A DNA stretch of 64,000 nucleotides, taken from NCBI GenBank assembly GCA_021904315.1, contig CM038917.1:19970272-20034271 (forward strand), read 5' to 3'. Both the position numbers and the translations under genes were made by a program. The notes beneath the pieces are model-generated. The model was not told the origin of the DNA and did no database searches. It saw only the letters and a program-made list of their open reading frames with translations. Source of the stretch: Sphagnum magellanicum (taxonomy: Eukaryota > Streptophyta > Sphagnopsida > Sphagnales > Sphagnaceae). The first letter of the stretch is position 1. Each line of letters opens with the position of its first letter. Shown in pieces: positions 49,531-62,080 of this stretch.

Positions 49531-51038
49531 GGTCTACAGTCTACCACTACATGCCTACACATATGAATTCCTTTTCCCCATTGTTAGGCAGCTGAAGGCT
49601 TACCTGGGTTTTTTTTTAAAAATTCGTCATATGCATTATGTGAAGGCTTACAATTTACACCCTAATGATAGTATTATAACCTACAATGTAACATGGTGGA
49701 GTGGTGTTGTGTGAAGTTGGGGATTTGGTTTTTGAAGTGTATGGTACAAGCATCTAGGTTGGAATACGAACGTAAATTTTTGCTTCTAGATTAATACACC
49801 TTCATTTCCTACAACACAATTGTGCTATTGTGCCTTCTACTTAGATTGATATGGCATTTGTGATTCATTGAGGATCCTATTGTCTTTAGAATATTATGGG
49901 GTAGATGCACTCTTTAATGGCTCATTATGTGACAAATAAAAACATCACCCAAAGTCCATTTCATTTGTATTTTTTTTGAGCTTTGAAATGACCAAATAGT
50001 TAAACAACATTAATCCATTTGATACAAATAATTATTTTGTTTATTTCTTGGGCCGAAGTAGAGAAACTTGTTTTATACATGTATGAAAAAACACCCAACA
50101 TTAAATGAATGATTTTTATAGTGATATGAACTTATGCACTAACAAATTTTTTTAACACTGATAAAAAATAAATAAAATCCATTAAGAATAACCTTCAACT
50201 GAGATGTTAGAAATTCCTTAAAACTTAATTTTATTGATATATTTGCCATTTAAATTGGGGTCTCTAACAATCGTAATATCAATTTGTTGGATCATTTTGA
50301 AGTTCATAGAAAAAACCTATTGTTAAGGGGCACAATCTATTCAATTCACTTTATAAATTCATAGATCTCTTAATTTTACAAGTAGTGGATAATAAATACA
50401 TACATCATTATGCACATTCAAGTTAGTAATCTCAAAATAAGTCTATTGAAATTTCTTAGAATTTGAAATACAAATCGACCCTTGAATTCACACTTATATC
50501 ACAGAAATTGATACTTTGGTTCAAAAAGTGAATCACTATATCTTGCATTGAACCTATGACATAACCTACTCTATGACATGAAAAAAAACATGGCATGCAG
50601 GGGGCATAACTTTATCCAAATATTTGGACAACATTGATTTTTCAAGCAAGTATCTTGCATATGTTATAAAGTCCTTCATCTTTAAGCAATAGTGTGTGCA
50701 AATCATTCATTCTAATATAATTAATTAATAGCTGGTGCTTGATATTGAATTAATGGGAAGTATTTGGGAATTATTTTTATCCATGAACACATATGGTTAT
50801 CCATTGCTAACATATGTTCATTCCAAAATGAATATATTCATCCACAGCAACTAATGAATTTCATCTACTCATTGCTCATCGAAAAGAGCTTTTTCATGAG
50901 TGCCAAGGGCCCATGGCTCAAGGGTCACAGCTCATGTAATAGACTTTCCCCACAAAATGTCCATTATGACCGAATTTTTTCCATTCTCACTAGTCACAAA
51001 AGACCGTATTTTTAGTAGTGAATGTTGCTTCAGTGCTC
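49531..51038. other. Intergenic DNA 3' of the TPR-CHAT gene
   Basis: AT-rich DNA without a recognised gene. Its right end would hold the 3' UTR and polyadenylation site of the minus-strand TPR-CHAT gene, but no unambiguous signal was picked out. Confidence 0.5.
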
Positions 51039-53529
51039 TCAATCATCAACATTCAAAATCCACTCGTGGTGTTCATCAGGGTATTTAAAGCCCAAACAGA
51101 AAGGACGATGGCTAGGGCTGTGCAACTGCTCCTCACCCTGAAGTACTTTCCGGGCACGGCGAGCATAATCCAATGCTCCACTTTCATCCTGCATCAGACG
51201 CTTGAGATAACTGACTTGGATCAGACAGTCGTAATCCTCTTGAACATCCAATAAGCGTCCAAATTCTTCCAAAGCTTCTTTCCACTTGCCCATGAGTCTG
51301 AAAATCACCGCTTTCTCTTGCCTAAGGTAAAGGTCAATCAATTCCCTGGAAGCTTGCATGAGTGGTTTGAATGCATTTTGATTGACTTCAATCATTTTGT
51401 TAGCATAGTCCAAAGCAACTGGATGACAACCTTCCATTGCTTGTGTGTACATAACATGCCTCCTTCAAACAAACAACCACCAACCAACTAAATTAATAGA
51501 CTCATTCATTGTATGGCATACAAAACATGTAATAGCACTGTGATATTGTTGTGTGCACAAAATATATTTATGCCACTTTCAACTTTAATGTGACTAGTTA
51601 GAAAGGAACATGAATAAAGAAGAGGGGAAGTCATTAGTTTCATACCGGAATTCAAACATGAAATTTTCGAAATCAACAACCCCCCTGTGAATAAAGTCTG
51701 TGTCCTGGCGCTTCTCCAACTCAAGCTCAACCATGTTTAATTGCTCAATGGACAATACTTTGTAAAACTCTTCAATCAATGCAGTGACCTCCTTGGAGAC
51801 AAGAGGATGATTAGTGAGTGTGGGCAATTCTTCAATAGCGAAGATGGCCTTAATAACAACTTCCTCTTCAACCGCAAATGCATTGCAAAATGCTAATTCT
51901 AAAAAAGTGTTGATGGACTTGAACAAAAGATCTACTGTCATGTTTTTCCCTGCCATACGATTGAATATCCTCTTCAATGACTCAGATTGCTGTTTTGCAT
52001 CAAGAGACTTTCTCGCATTCTCTGTCCAAAGCTCTCTGTGTGGCCCCCAATCAAAGGATGATAGTTCTGGCCACGCACTCTCATCAACAATCAAAAGCCT
52101 CTGACGGAACTCATCAGGCAATGCTTGGATGCCCAAACAAAATGCCCCATAGCCAGGCTTATCTAACTCACCCTCAAGCCTTTTGGCTCGTAGAGCGTAT
52201 TGAAATGCTCCCCTTTTATCATTCATTAAATACTTGAGATAACAAACCTGGATCAAATCCCCATATCTAGGCTTGAACATTTCCAAGTAACCATCAAATT
52301 CCTGCAAAGCTTCTTCATACTTGCCCATAAGTCTCAAAATTATCGCTATCTCTGCTGAGCATGAAGACATATATTCACTATTTGCAGACATGGCTTTCAG
52401 TATCTTATTGGCATAGTCCAAAGCCATTTGATGATTGCCCTTCATGGCTTGCATGTGCATTATATGTCTCCTTCATCCAAGAACCACCAAACAAAATATT
52501 AGACTAGAGAATTATCATTAAAGTACAATAACTTTCAATGATTAAATTCTACATAACTTCCTACAAATTAGCCCTTTTAGCTTTGTTAAATATTCTTACA
52601 CTAAAGTACTTCATAACCTTAAACCAACATCACTTAGGAAAGCTTCCACTTTCAGGACCTTTGTTAAACTTACTTTTACACCAAAGTACTCATAATCCTA
52701 AATCAATCTTAAATCTCAAATATTCATTTCAAGTATGTCAAGGTGTGTATATATCTGCACATAATGACTCCCACATTTATCTATTAGTTTGAATGCAAGT
52801 ACCTTCCTTGCTTTCAACTAACAAGTAACTAGGGATTGAGAAAAAGATAAAGAAATAAGACAATAGGAAGATGTTACACTCATACCAGATTAAAATTTTC
52901 CTGGAGGATGATCCACAACCACTGTAACGATTCTCTAATGCAACTTCAATCCTTCTGAATTGTTCAAAGGGCAATAACACATAAAACTCTTCAGCTAAAG
53001 CAATGATATCTTTCGATACTTGAAGACGACATGCAGTTTCAAGCAGATTTTCTGTGGCGACAATGGCGTCGATGATAACATTGTCATCCAGCATACATGA
53101 TGCCTTCGACACTGCTCCCAAGAAAGTGTTCACTGCCTTCAACTCCTTTAAGAGCCAAATCCTCATATCGTTGGATATAATATACTTGAATGCACCTCTC
53201 AATGATTCAACTCGTTGTTTACAAGGAAGGGCCCTTCTTGCCATCTCTGTCAAGAGCTCTGTGCGCAGCTGAATTGTGGGCAAGCCCCACACTAGAAATG
53301 GACCCCATTCAAAAATGTTATTTGCATTCTCACATTTGGGATCAGAGAGATGTACCATTGCGGATTGAAGGGCCGTAGCCACATCCTCCCCATGTTGCAG
53401 ATTCTCATAGAATGCCTTCATCAATTTTGGAGATGCACTGTCTTTAACTTTCCATTGTGACACTACTGAGACTGGAACCCCTGCTATCATCAACGCACGG
53501 GGCAGGTTGACCTCACCATCATTATACCC
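51039..53529 (-). repeat. Duplicated C-terminal modules of the TPR-CHAT gene (exons 10-12)
   Basis: Exons 11 and 12 begin alike (RHIMHMQAMKGNHQMALDYA versus RHVMYTQAMEGCHPVALDYA) and continue alike (LRLMGKYEEALQEF versus FRLMGKWKEALEEF; LIQVCYLKYLMNDKRGAFQYA versus the exon-12 LIQVSYLKRLMQDESGALDYA). The second half of exon 11 repeats the second half of exon 10 (FKSINTFLELAF, VIKAIFAIEELP, VSKEVTALIEEFYKVL versus LKAVNTFLGAVS, IIDAIVATENLL, VSKDIIALAEEFYVLL). Exon 11 has introns in phase 2 at both ends, so it can be duplicated or skipped without breaking the frame. Confidence 0.85.
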
Positions 53530-56500
53530 CTACAAAAAAATGCAATGCTAATAGTTGTGAGATCATGGTAAAGCTTTCATCATCATGAATTATCAGTACT
53601 TTTTTTTTCAAAAAACACATATTATCATGGCTGGCTTCCCCCTACAGTTTGAAGGAGGTAGGTTGGCTACTAGACACCAACTAAATGTAGCTCAGAGCAT
53701 CAGATATCTGGAGATACCCTGTGATCAACCCTTGGGATACCACTGTGATACCTTGTATTACCATTGTGATACCTACATGGTATCTGCAGCCCTCACCATT
53801 CAATTGGTGGTGACATACTCCCAACATAAGAATTGATTTTCAGGCTTATGATATCAAATGAAAGTTTCTCCATTGATTTCCCTTTGTATGTGTAGCAGCC
53901 TCAATTTTTTTGGTAGAAATATTGTGAAATCATTAGCCAGAAATAAAATCACTGTGCATAATACTACAATATATTTGTACAACACCGCAAGCTACTCTAG
54001 ATCCAAATTCATTGGCACCACATGTTGTATCAAAATCAGGACTTTTCTAACAGCTGACAGAATTCACCTGGCCTCTTGATGTATTGCACGCACTGAGAAC
54101 CACAAGGGGTGTCCGCCATTGGAAGCCACCACTAACGATATCCTCTGAGGGAAGCATGTCATCCGCAGCACAGGAAATGTAATCCTTCGCCCTTGTAACG
54201 GCACCCACTTCACCAAACACACTAGTTCCATGTCCTGAACCTTTGCTAGAAGATTCTGCTTCAAAATTGAGTGCCTTCTCCGGCACTGAAATAGAAGATT
54301 GAACAGTTTCCGTCAGCTTGGTACTGCTGCTGATATCTGTAAACAAAAGAAGACTTGAAATAAACTCATATGCCAAAAACAATATTGCATAATTTGGCTA
54401 TGTATTTGAAGATGCAGGCCATGGAAGTCTACTCAAACCTCACCAGTGTTGGACCCATGCTGCTGAGGCTTGGCAAATTGCAGGGAGCCAGTCTTATATT
54501 GACTTTCAATTTCTTCATCACCATAAACGACCACTCCAGCTTTTTTTTCCCTCCAGTGACCATGCACTCCTAGATGTATGAATGCAAAGGTGTGGCACTC
54601 CTTAGACTGACAAGGCTCTTTCACCAGCTCCAAAAACTTGGCACGTGTGGCCTCATTTTGCTCCAGTGTCTTTACTCTGCCTAGGAAACACGACTGCAGA
54701 TGCTTCACTTCTTCCCCTGTCCCAGGAAGAGGATCCTCCTCGTAGGCAGGGTTACCCACTGCCAAGATGCACCCTTCTGGTTTCAATGGGCAATTCTCAA
54801 GGTCACTTAGCCGCTGTTTACAGTGTTGCAGAACTCGCAGTGAGGGAGCAACTGTGGTTGGATGCAGTTGGAATAGATATTTCTGAGTCTCTTTATCTCG
54901 GAGTAGAGAAAATGGCACCCTGTATAGCATCTGCAAGCATATCATAACCAGTATTTAGTGCAGCCTCCCCTTGCAATGCATCATTTTGACTTGATTCAAA
55001 CATTTTGAGGTTTGGTCGCACTGATATAAGGAGGAACCAGAACGGAGCCAGTTCCAAAGCAATGGCACCAACCTCAAGACAATATAGTTTTGGAAACATT
55101 ACAAATCCAAGTGGTATTCCAACTACAATCAGTCTCAGGAGCAAGCCCAAAATCTGCATGACAGACAGGGATGCACAAGATAGTGGTGCAAGTGAAGAGG
55201 GTTTCATTGCCAAAGAGGATGAATAATGGCTTTTTTATTTATGAAATTCTCTTGCATGGATGAAATTGTGACACTTAAGGGTGACACAGATGAATTCATG
55301 ACAACATTCAATTGATGGAATAGATGTGAAAACTACTAACATGATGAGTATTCATTGCCTTATTGAAGTAAGATGAAAGGAACATTACTATTACCAACCT
55401 TGTCAGGTACAAAGACGATGGTGGCTTTGGGGTTGAGATGCTTGTCCCAGAAGGGTTTGATGAGTAAGTCATACAACCTCTCAAGAATACTATGCAGCTT
55501 CAACACAACACCTGTAACATCATTGCATTGCAGAGGAACTGTAGTGTAAAAGTCATCCACCAGCTTCTCCACTTCATCAGGATTGCAATTAAAAAAACAA
55601 CTCCGAACATCATGTGTCCCGTTTGCTGATTCCTAACAAACCCAACCAATTCCCCTTAAGTTCAATCCAATTAGCATGTGAAATCTGTCCTGAGCCAATA
55701 CATTAGTTTCAAAAAATGTTGCTAACCTCTACATGAGGGATAGTGTCTTACATGTAACACAAACACCATTCCATTGAGGTCATGAACAAGCTCTGGTTTA
55801 GTATGGATCACGTATTCAACTAAGATGTGGTCCCCTTTGCAAGCATTTCGGCTTGATGTGATAGAGTTCCACGCTATCTTGTACATGAAGAAAAAAAAGT
55901 AGACACATCGATATATATGTCATAGTATTAGATTACACACAAAGTTGCAGATCCACAAGATTAAAATGCTGCGACTGCTTAGTTTGCCTTGTAGGCCATG
56001 AATAAATATCCTAAGCTGCAATAGATATTACAAAAATATATAAAACATACTATTAGAAAATCAACAACCAATGCAGATGTTCCAATTCATTGTCTTCTTC
56101 TAAATCCATGTATGGTGCATGGCTATATATTATAACAAGAGTGATATACATACCTGCTGATTGTTGTTGAATTCTAGTAGCTCCTTTTTCAAGGAAACTG
56201 GATTCAAACCATCCTCCTGTTGCATGTTATACCAAGGTCCAAGTTGGCTCATAAGCGTTTGTGCACGGCCTCTTTCTGCCCACACTAGCGCACTCTCAAA
56301 GAGGTCATGAAAGGCATGCTCAAGAACAAGAATTGAGTACTTGCTACTTTGTGTGTGGATGAGATCCTTCCAATCAAGATCCTTTGGATGCACTGGTAGA
56401 TCTTGTGGATGAATCTTTGACATCACAGATGGATCATCGCTTTCCCGTATTCTTTTCTGCCATAAAATTAAAAGCCTTTGATGGACAGTCAACATCAACT

Positions 56501-59500
56501 CATGAACACCCTTATGCGTCTCCAAGAGCTTCAGCCATCCATCCTCATTTGAAGTCCAGTTATGAAACAAGTCGGAGTAGATATCGATGGAATGCTTAAT
56601 GAGGCGAAATGCCTTTAATGTGTCCGGGAGGTCATCACGTCTGTGTTCACCTGATGTGCAAGGATTGCTGAGACATGCAACCAAACAATTTGTCTCGGGC
56701 GGACGTATGTGTACGATAGTACATTCTCCAGGGCTATGCACACACTCTGGCACCGACAAGGCACATTGCAGGTTGAATTCTGGATGTTACATACATCAAA
56801 TCCATTCAAAATTAGACAAGGACCACACACAAATAACCCTAAACACTAAATTCTAAATCCTAAACCCAAACCCTAAACTATGAACCCTAAACCAAAAATT
56901 CTAATTCTGTAGATGCTATTAATTAAATCAATTTGGGGTTCGATGGCAAGCATGTAAGAAATTTAGAGCTCTTTGGTTTTCTAATCTTCATATAATGCAT
57001 GTGAGGTACGATGATCAGCTCTTGTGTGACAAGTGAGCATCTCTTGACCTTTTTCAAGCTGGATTTTCAATGTAGGAGCATCTGGACTGTTTGCCAACAT
57101 GTTGTAAGAATGGTCAGCCATCATCGATCCACAAAGCTGCAAAACTTTGGCAGTTACTCGACGATCACCCAAGGCTTCACAGAGGTCAAGGAAAAAGTTC
57201 TGCTTCTCACGAATAGACTCCCATGGTAAGAGCGAGTGGTGACAGGAACGAGATATGATATCCCACCCAGAGCAGGAATAACATATGTCTGGTGCATTCA
57301 GACCATGGGTGAGGAAAAAGCGTAAGTGCCAATTTAACACCTCTTCTTTCAAATCAAGCTGTTCAAACATCTCTTTAGTTTCACTCAACCTGCACAATAA
57401 TCATGACTTGAGTTAAATTACAATGAAACTTTGTCTAATACCCAAACATTGAACAATTTGTCCTAAATGCAAAAGAAAAGTTGCCATTAGGGTAGGGGAA
57501 AATTACCGCTCAATGTGCTCTAATTTAGTTATGATGGAGGATACACAAACAGTGTCAGAAGGGTCTAAGTTTCCTGGCATAGAACCCTGTCCCCATGGAA
57601 AATCCAGAGTGAATTCGTCTCGTAATTGTTGCAGACTGATGTACATGTACTTGTCAGCATTGATTAAAAGCTTCTGCACCTCTTTCTTCATTTGAAATAA
57701 CTTGTGACCATCTACTTCATGGTATTCAATATGTTTGCCGGATATGTCTGCAACCATTAAGTCGTCTGGAATTTCATCAAGCATCTTATCCATCTTCTGA
57801 AGCAACTGTGTGGTTCGCTTCTCATGTCCCAATCGACGGTGGAGAAGTGCTGTCCTGCGATACACCATATAAAATGAAACATCGAACAGAAACTCAGTAT
57901 CACCAGAAGCATTGAACAACGTCCTGTACTCTTCAAGGAAATCACAGAGCTCGTCACCCCACTTGCTCAGACGAGTATCCTCTGCATGCTCATCATTTGC
58001 ACCAAGCATCTCAGCTCTGACCCTGGCAAGAACCTGTATTACAGGTACCAAAGTCCATTGAAACATCAATTTCATCGCCTTGTCCTTCTCTGAATCCGCA
58101 TTACCAATATATTCAATCCACTGGTTAAACATTGCACGACAATAATCTCCACCACACTTCCACTTGTCAGATAATCTAGAGACCTCATCTTTGAGGTCGG
58201 AGCATGTAGAGATGACTGACTTCGGGTCCTTGTTCTGTAAGTCAATGCTCAGCCACAGAAGTAAACTATTGAGGCAAATAATGCAGGCAATGTGAGCACA
58301 ATGGACTAGTGTTTCAGAGCTTAAGTCGCAGAATGATCCATCCTTGTGTGTACACGTTAGGCTTTCCAAGGGTATAACAAAGTGCCCATGTGTTTTAGGC
58401 TTTGTGTCCTCACATGTCTGATCAAGTGCCTTCAACTTTGCACTCCACCACTTCACCCAATCTTCACACTCTAGGTGACACTTCTCATCTAGAGAGGTGA
58501 AGATAGTCCCCCATAAAAATGGCCCTCGAACCAACTGCCGTACATTCATAGTGTTTGGAACCAACTGCCCTGCATTCACAGCGTTTGGCAAATTGCAAGC
58601 CTCAAGTACTGCAGTCACAGTCCTGCGGAGACCTTCTGGCCAATAGTGGGGCTCCAGTGGTGGCATGCCATCAAACTCAAGATCTTCTGGAGGCAACATC
58701 AGATTGAAAGCCTGTGTACATAACATCCACAATACATACATTTTTTAAAAACAACTAGTCACTAGTTGGTGGGAGGAGGCAGCTTCTCAGGATTTGACAT
58801 AGTTACATGACAACAAAATAGTTAGACCTCAACAAAAGGTTTACTTTTAGGACAACTAAATTCTTTAACTTAGTTCTAGCTCAAAGTTCTTTTCTATAAA
58901 ACAAAGCAAAAAAGAATGGGTGGGGAATGATGTAAGGAATGGGTTGGGAATGGGTGATGTGGCAGCCTCACAGGGATGGAAATAGGATTTCAAAGGCAAA
59001 AGTACCATAATCAAAATGACTTATCAAAGGAATAAAATAGATGAAGTAAACCACAAAGGACATGAAATTAAAAGGAAAGAACTAACCTTGCTAGTGGGGT
59101 CAAACATATTCTTGGGCAGTAAATCTTCACTTGTATCAACTGAAGGAGCTTTATGGGGAACCATGAAGGCAGGAACTTCCAATTTAGAACTGGTTGCAGT
59201 TTCTCCAACCAGTAGAAACTTGGGCATAAACAAAGGCACCTTCACTAAAGGAGTAACAGCAGGCTCAAGGACAGCTGGTGATGTAGGTGTTGGTGCTGGG
59301 GCTGCAAGTGAAGGATCAACAGCGGCATTGCTGACGTGCACAAAAAGTCCACATTCATGTGTATGAATTTCAATAAGAGTACCAAAAACCAGCAACTATT
59401 TCAAGAAAGAACTATATTGATTAGAAGGGCAATTGATATCATGTTTTTTATAAGGGAGTGCCATGTGCATATATGCTCTCTGTAGTGAATGTAAGCTTTT

Positions 59501-59662
59501 TAAATACTTTCCTTTTCAATTGTCAAAAAGGATGAGCTCTCACAAGTACTGCTATAGAATGTTACATGAATGGATGCATAAGAATATATACCTTGTTCTT
59601 CTGTCATCATCAAGCTCCCCAGGATGCAAGCCCATGTCTTCCATGCCAATTTGGTCAGACAT
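51039..59662 (-). CDS. Large TPR-rich protein with CHAT (caspase-like) protease domain, 12 exons
   Basis: Twelve exons join at GT-AG introns with matching phases: 59662-59592, 59330-59087, 58711-57507, 57389-57010, 56779-56154, 55877-55752, 55632-55399, 54930-54444, 54336-54068, 53529-52886, 52470-51646 and 51462-51039. They total 5,535 bases, or 1,844 residues plus TGA. After a Pro/Ala-rich leader (about residues 25-105), residues 106-880 are mostly helical and TPR-like (ALVWAERGRAQTLMSQLG near the end). The CHAT domain runs from about 880 to 1290: VFVPDK-MLYRVPFSLLRD, LAVGNPAY, LPGTGEEVKHL, IHLGVHGHW with catalytic His about 1085, VVLSACNTSRGQ with Cys about 1208, then GEVNLPRALMIAGVPVSVVS and FLVWGLP. 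CHAT proteases are Cys-His peptidases related to caspases and separase; the partner and substrate here are unknown. The C-terminus carries repeated TPR-like modules (ALDYANK). Exon 2's acceptor and exon 4's donor are the least certain. I see no inactivating change before the last exon. Confidence 0.85.
56836..56905. repeat. Degenerate interstitial telomere-type repeat in an intron
   Basis: CCCTAAA-like units (AACCCTAAACAC, TCCTAAACCCAAACCCTAAAC, GAACCCTAAACC) lie in the intron between exons 4 and 5 of the TPR-CHAT gene. On the plus strand they are in CCCTAAA orientation, opposite to the terminal array. Confidence 0.85.
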
Positions 59663-60705
59663 TGCAAGACAAGTACCTGGAAGGGGAAGAACAAAAAAAT
59701 AAAATAAAAATTAGCAACTTGAGCAACATGGTAATTGAACATCAGGCAACAATGTCTCCTGACCTGTCTATTTGTGAAACACAAAGAAAATAATATCAAA
59801 GTCAAAGAGTTGAATCCAGTAAGTAGATCAAACCTTAATTGGACTTCCTGCAATCTCTATCCCATGTAGAGTACTCTATTGCAATGCACAAGCTTCTTCC
59901 AGTCCATCATGGTGCAATAAGTCCCAAGAAGTGTATACTTAGTGGTATGAATTATTTAACTGCAAGTTGATAACCTACACCAAAAAGAGTGTTTGTTCTC
60001 AATATCCACTCAAAATGAAAAGCTCATGTGGGTCAACTTATGACGTTGCACAAAAACAATCACCAAATCCTGCAAACACATGAGCTCTGAAATACAAGAG
60101 AGCGGCCTCCAAGATAACTCACATACAAGTCTTGACAAAGAATTAATGCACGGATAAGAGCAGCCACTAAAACTTAGTACTTCCGCATTGACATTGTGTC
60201 CTCGTGACGGTTGTGGAGGCACCACTGCCGTCGGTCTTCGACTTCGCTGTTGGATGGCGAGGTGTGAGGTTCAGGGTGAGGACGGGGTAGGACTTCAGTG
60301 TGACAGTGGAGAAGCATGCTTTGCACCAAATGAAAGTGCACGAAAATCAAATCTCCCTCTCCAAGCATAACATGTCTTTGGAATGTGAAAGAAAATCCGA
60401 CTTGAACCTCACCTGACCTTCAGATGATACGCCCTCTTAAAATCCGCAGCCGTAGCATCTGGCCGCACCTCATAACACTCCGTATCCTTCACCATCTTCA
60501 CCGAACCAATCCGCTCCCACCCTCAACCATCTCGCCCCTCCACAACTCACCTCCCAAACCCCCACCTCCAAAAGCACTGAACGAAACCACAATTGTTCTG
60601 GCAACAAAAATGATATAAAAATAAAATAAAATTAGTAAAATATAAAGAAATAAGAAATGTAAAACTAGGAAATATAATAAAGAATAAAATAAAAAACATT
60701 GAGTA
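59663..60705 (-). promoter_or_regulatory. Upstream region of the TPR-CHAT gene
   Basis: This is the only DNA between the predicted start codon and the subtelomeric repeats, so promoter and 5' UTR must lie here if the gene is expressed. A patch at about 60180-60560 is clearly GC-richer, with CpG-containing words, and then gives way to AT-rich DNA and repeats. No individual promoter element could be assigned with confidence. Confidence 0.35.
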
Positions 60706-60714
60706 AGAAGAAGA

Positions 60715-61600
60715 GGGTTTAGGGTTTAGGGTTACATGGGTGTTCCCACCAAAATTGGGTTTTTTTTTTGGGGTTTTGAAGTGACCTACCCCCCCATTTT
60801 CAAGGGTTGTGAATCCAATGGTGTAAAAATCCCACCATAACTGTTCACCATTTGGTTAAACCCTAAACCCAAAACCCTAAACCCACCAAATGGTGAACAA
60901 TAATGGTGGGATTTTTAGGGTTTAGGGTTTAGGGTTTAGGGTTAGGGTTTAGGGTTACATGGGTGTTCCCACCAAAATTGGGTTTTTTTTAGGGTTTAGG
61001 GTTTAGGGGTTTAGGGTTTAGGGTTACATGGGTGTTCCCACCAAAATTGGGTTTTTTTTTTTTGAGTTTTGAGGTGACCTACCCCCCCATTTTCAAGGGT
61101 TCTGAAGCCAATGGTGCAATAAAATTCGCTTAATCTATCACCATTTGGAAGATATGGGGGGTGTGAAATTTCAGGGGGGCCGGATAGATGAGGGCATAAA
61201 GAGTTAATTATGATACATGTTGAAAGTTTTGAAATGACCTACCCCCCCATTTTCAAGTGTTTTAAAGCTAGTGGTGGAGTTATTTTTGCTTAAAAGTGTC
61301 AAGTTTGCAAGATATAGGAGATTTGATGTTTTTGTGTTTGATGGGCATTTTGACCTAATTGCGGTTATTTTTTAGATATGTGGAGATGACCTACCCCCCC
61401 ATTTTCAAATGTTCTGAATCCAATGATGTAAAAAAATTTGCTTACACTATCACCATTTGGAAGATATGGGGGGGTTTGACTTTTTAGATTCTGGTTGACT
61501 TTCCCTGTGTTTCACAAAATTTGAAAGTTTGGATAATGCAATTCATTAAGTGCGTGGGGATACAAAAAACCCAAGAATATGTAGTTGGATCTAGTTTTGC
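60715..61600. repeat. Subtelomeric repeat: diverged copies of a TTTAGGG-linked unit
   Basis: Short TTTAGGG runs are each followed by ACATGGGTGTTCCCACC (starts at 60734, 60957 and 61026), a T-run, and GTGACCTACCCCCCCATTTT with a downstream segment containing CCAATGGTG and CACCATTTGGAAGATATGGG. The GACCTACCCCCCCATTTT word recurs alone near 61230 and 61390, so the unit itself is built of shorter ~150-bp subrepeats. Younger copies lie at 62081 and 62886. Confidence 0.85.
60825..60916. repeat. Perfectable 31-bp inverted repeat around inverted telomere units
   Basis: Positions 60825-60855 and 60886-60916 are inverted copies matching at about 29 of 31 bases (arm starts AAAAATCCCACCAT, ends CACCATTTGG). 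The 30-base centre is CCCTAAA-orientation telomere sequence, opposite to the flanking TTTAGGG. This looks like a local fold-back event. Confidence 0.85.
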
Positions 61601-62049
61601 CAAATTTATGTAAGTATGTGAAGTTTTGCCAAAAATATGGAATTATGTGAAGTTTTGCCGAAAATATGGAATTATGTGAAGTTTTGTCGAAAATATAGAA
61701 TTATATGAAGTTTTGCCAAAAATATGGAATTATATGAAGTTTTGCCAAAAATATAAAGTTCTGTGTTAGTTTTGCCAAAAATATGGAAATATGTGAAGTT
61801 TTGCCAAAAATATGGAATTATATGAGGTTTTGCCAAAAATATAAAGTTATGTGTTAGTTTTGCCAAATTTATGGAGTGTGCCAAGTTTTGCCATAAAAAT
61901 AAAGTTATGTGTTAGTTTTGCCAAATTTATGGAGTTACGCCAAGTTTTGCCAAAAATATGGAAATATGTGAGGTTTTGCCAAAAATATGAAATTATATGA
62001 AGTTTTGCCAAAAATATAAAGTTATGTGTTAGTTTTGCCAAAAATATGG
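61592..62049. repeat. Minisatellite, ~29-33 bp unit, about 14 copies
   Basis: The unit GTTTTGCCAAAAATATGGAA followed by TTATGTGAA recurs from about 61592 to 62049, with variants (CCAAATTTATGGAGT, AAAATATAAAGTTATGTGTTA). Single GTTTTGCCAAATTTATG units also occur near 62654 and 63460. The open minus-strand frames it produces are repeat artefacts. Confidence 0.9.
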
Positions 62050-62080
62050 GTTTAGGGTTTAGGGTTTAGGGTTTAGGGTT

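Noticed and set aside
54893-55213. Hydrophobic minus-strand frame (LLLRLIVVGIPLGF) as an exon of the CHAT gene
   Set aside because: The neighbouring exons join exactly at VFVPDK and MLYRVPFSLL with matching phase, so this is intron sequence.
61672-62041. Minus-strand open frames reading repeated FLAKLHIISYFWQN-like peptides
   Set aside because: They are the translation of the 29-33 bp minisatellite. No start context, splice sites or homology.
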